Shown: in pieces, positions 56,121 to 56,135 of the stretch
How the letters are laid out: each line of letters begins with the position of its first letter
Numbering within the stretch: position 1 is the first letter of the stretch
DNA from: a virus
Reading direction: 5' to 3' (one strand)
DNA: 56,135 nt
Virus record (IMG/VR): IMGVR_UViG_3300042922_000108
Coordinates: 1-56,135 of that record
Notes under the pieces: generated by a model
What the model was told of the DNA's origin: nothing
Databases searched by the model: none
What the model saw: only the letters and a program-made list of their open reading frames with translations
Program-made: the position numbers and the translations under genes

Positions 56121-56135
56121 TTTCCACGACACGCC

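Larger units (their letters stand above)
55484..56135. other. Right-end non-coding control region
   Basis: About 650 bases without a convincing gene. It contains 17-bp iteron-like repeats, a tract of short repeated words, GTTGAGC/GCTCAAC and GAGCACGC/GCGTGCTC inverted repeats, and an AT-rich end. A 61-codon minus frame (55959-55774) exists but reads as low-complexity. With the left end it forms the divergent side of the genome, a natural place for an origin or packaging site. Confidence 0.7.

Overview
The window reads as an essentially complete genome of a tailed double-stranded DNA phage of siphovirus type infecting an actinobacterium. Evidence for this is the HK97-type head and lambda-like tail order, a 1,664-residue tape measure, a WhiB-family regulator, frequent GTG and TTG starts, and several small zinc-ribbon proteins typical of actinobacteriophages. 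I see no integrase, excisionase or immunity repressor, so a lytic lifestyle is likely (inference). The exact host is not readable from the sequence; Arthrobacter or a relative is my guess from moderate GC and gene style.

Layout: genes run in two converging arms. The left arm (about 0.1-25.0 kb, plus strand) holds small regulatory and accessory genes and the replication, recombination and RNA-repair genes. Functions include a SNF2-like helicase, a DGQHR protein, Rnl1-type RNA ligase with polynucleotide kinase/phosphatase, MazG-like pyrophosphohydrolase, WhiB, Cas4-like nuclease, Sak4-like ATPase with its DUF669-like partner, primase-helicase, family A DNA polymerase, RuvC-like resolvase and a DUF3310 protein. 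One gene at 7.4-7.8 kb is inverted inside this arm. A 406-base gap at 16.5-16.9 kb contains structured RNA candidates rather than a gene.

The right arm (25.3-55.4 kb, minus strand) reads from the right end inward: small zinc-binding and membrane genes, thymidylate synthase, tRNA-Asn, terminase small subunit, HNH nuclease, terminase large subunit, portal, a tail-fibre protein with an SGNH esterase domain, protease/scaffold, decoration and major capsid proteins, head-tail connectors, two paralogous major tail proteins, frameshifted tail chaperones, tape measure, minor tail proteins and the lysis cassette. The arms meet at 25.0-25.3 kb in an AT-rich gap; the two window ends form the divergent side. 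The last 650 bases are non-coding or nearly so, with iteron-like direct repeats.

Regulation: strong intrinsic terminators split both arms, and most are followed by a candidate promoter. A recurrent element has an exact TTGACA, 16-18 bases, then a TA-initial hexamer, often inside or overlapping a perfect inverted repeat. Several genes start 6-7 bases after a -10-like hexamer and may be leaderless. Five HNH/endonuclease VII genes sit between otherwise co-operating genes, as expected of homing elements.
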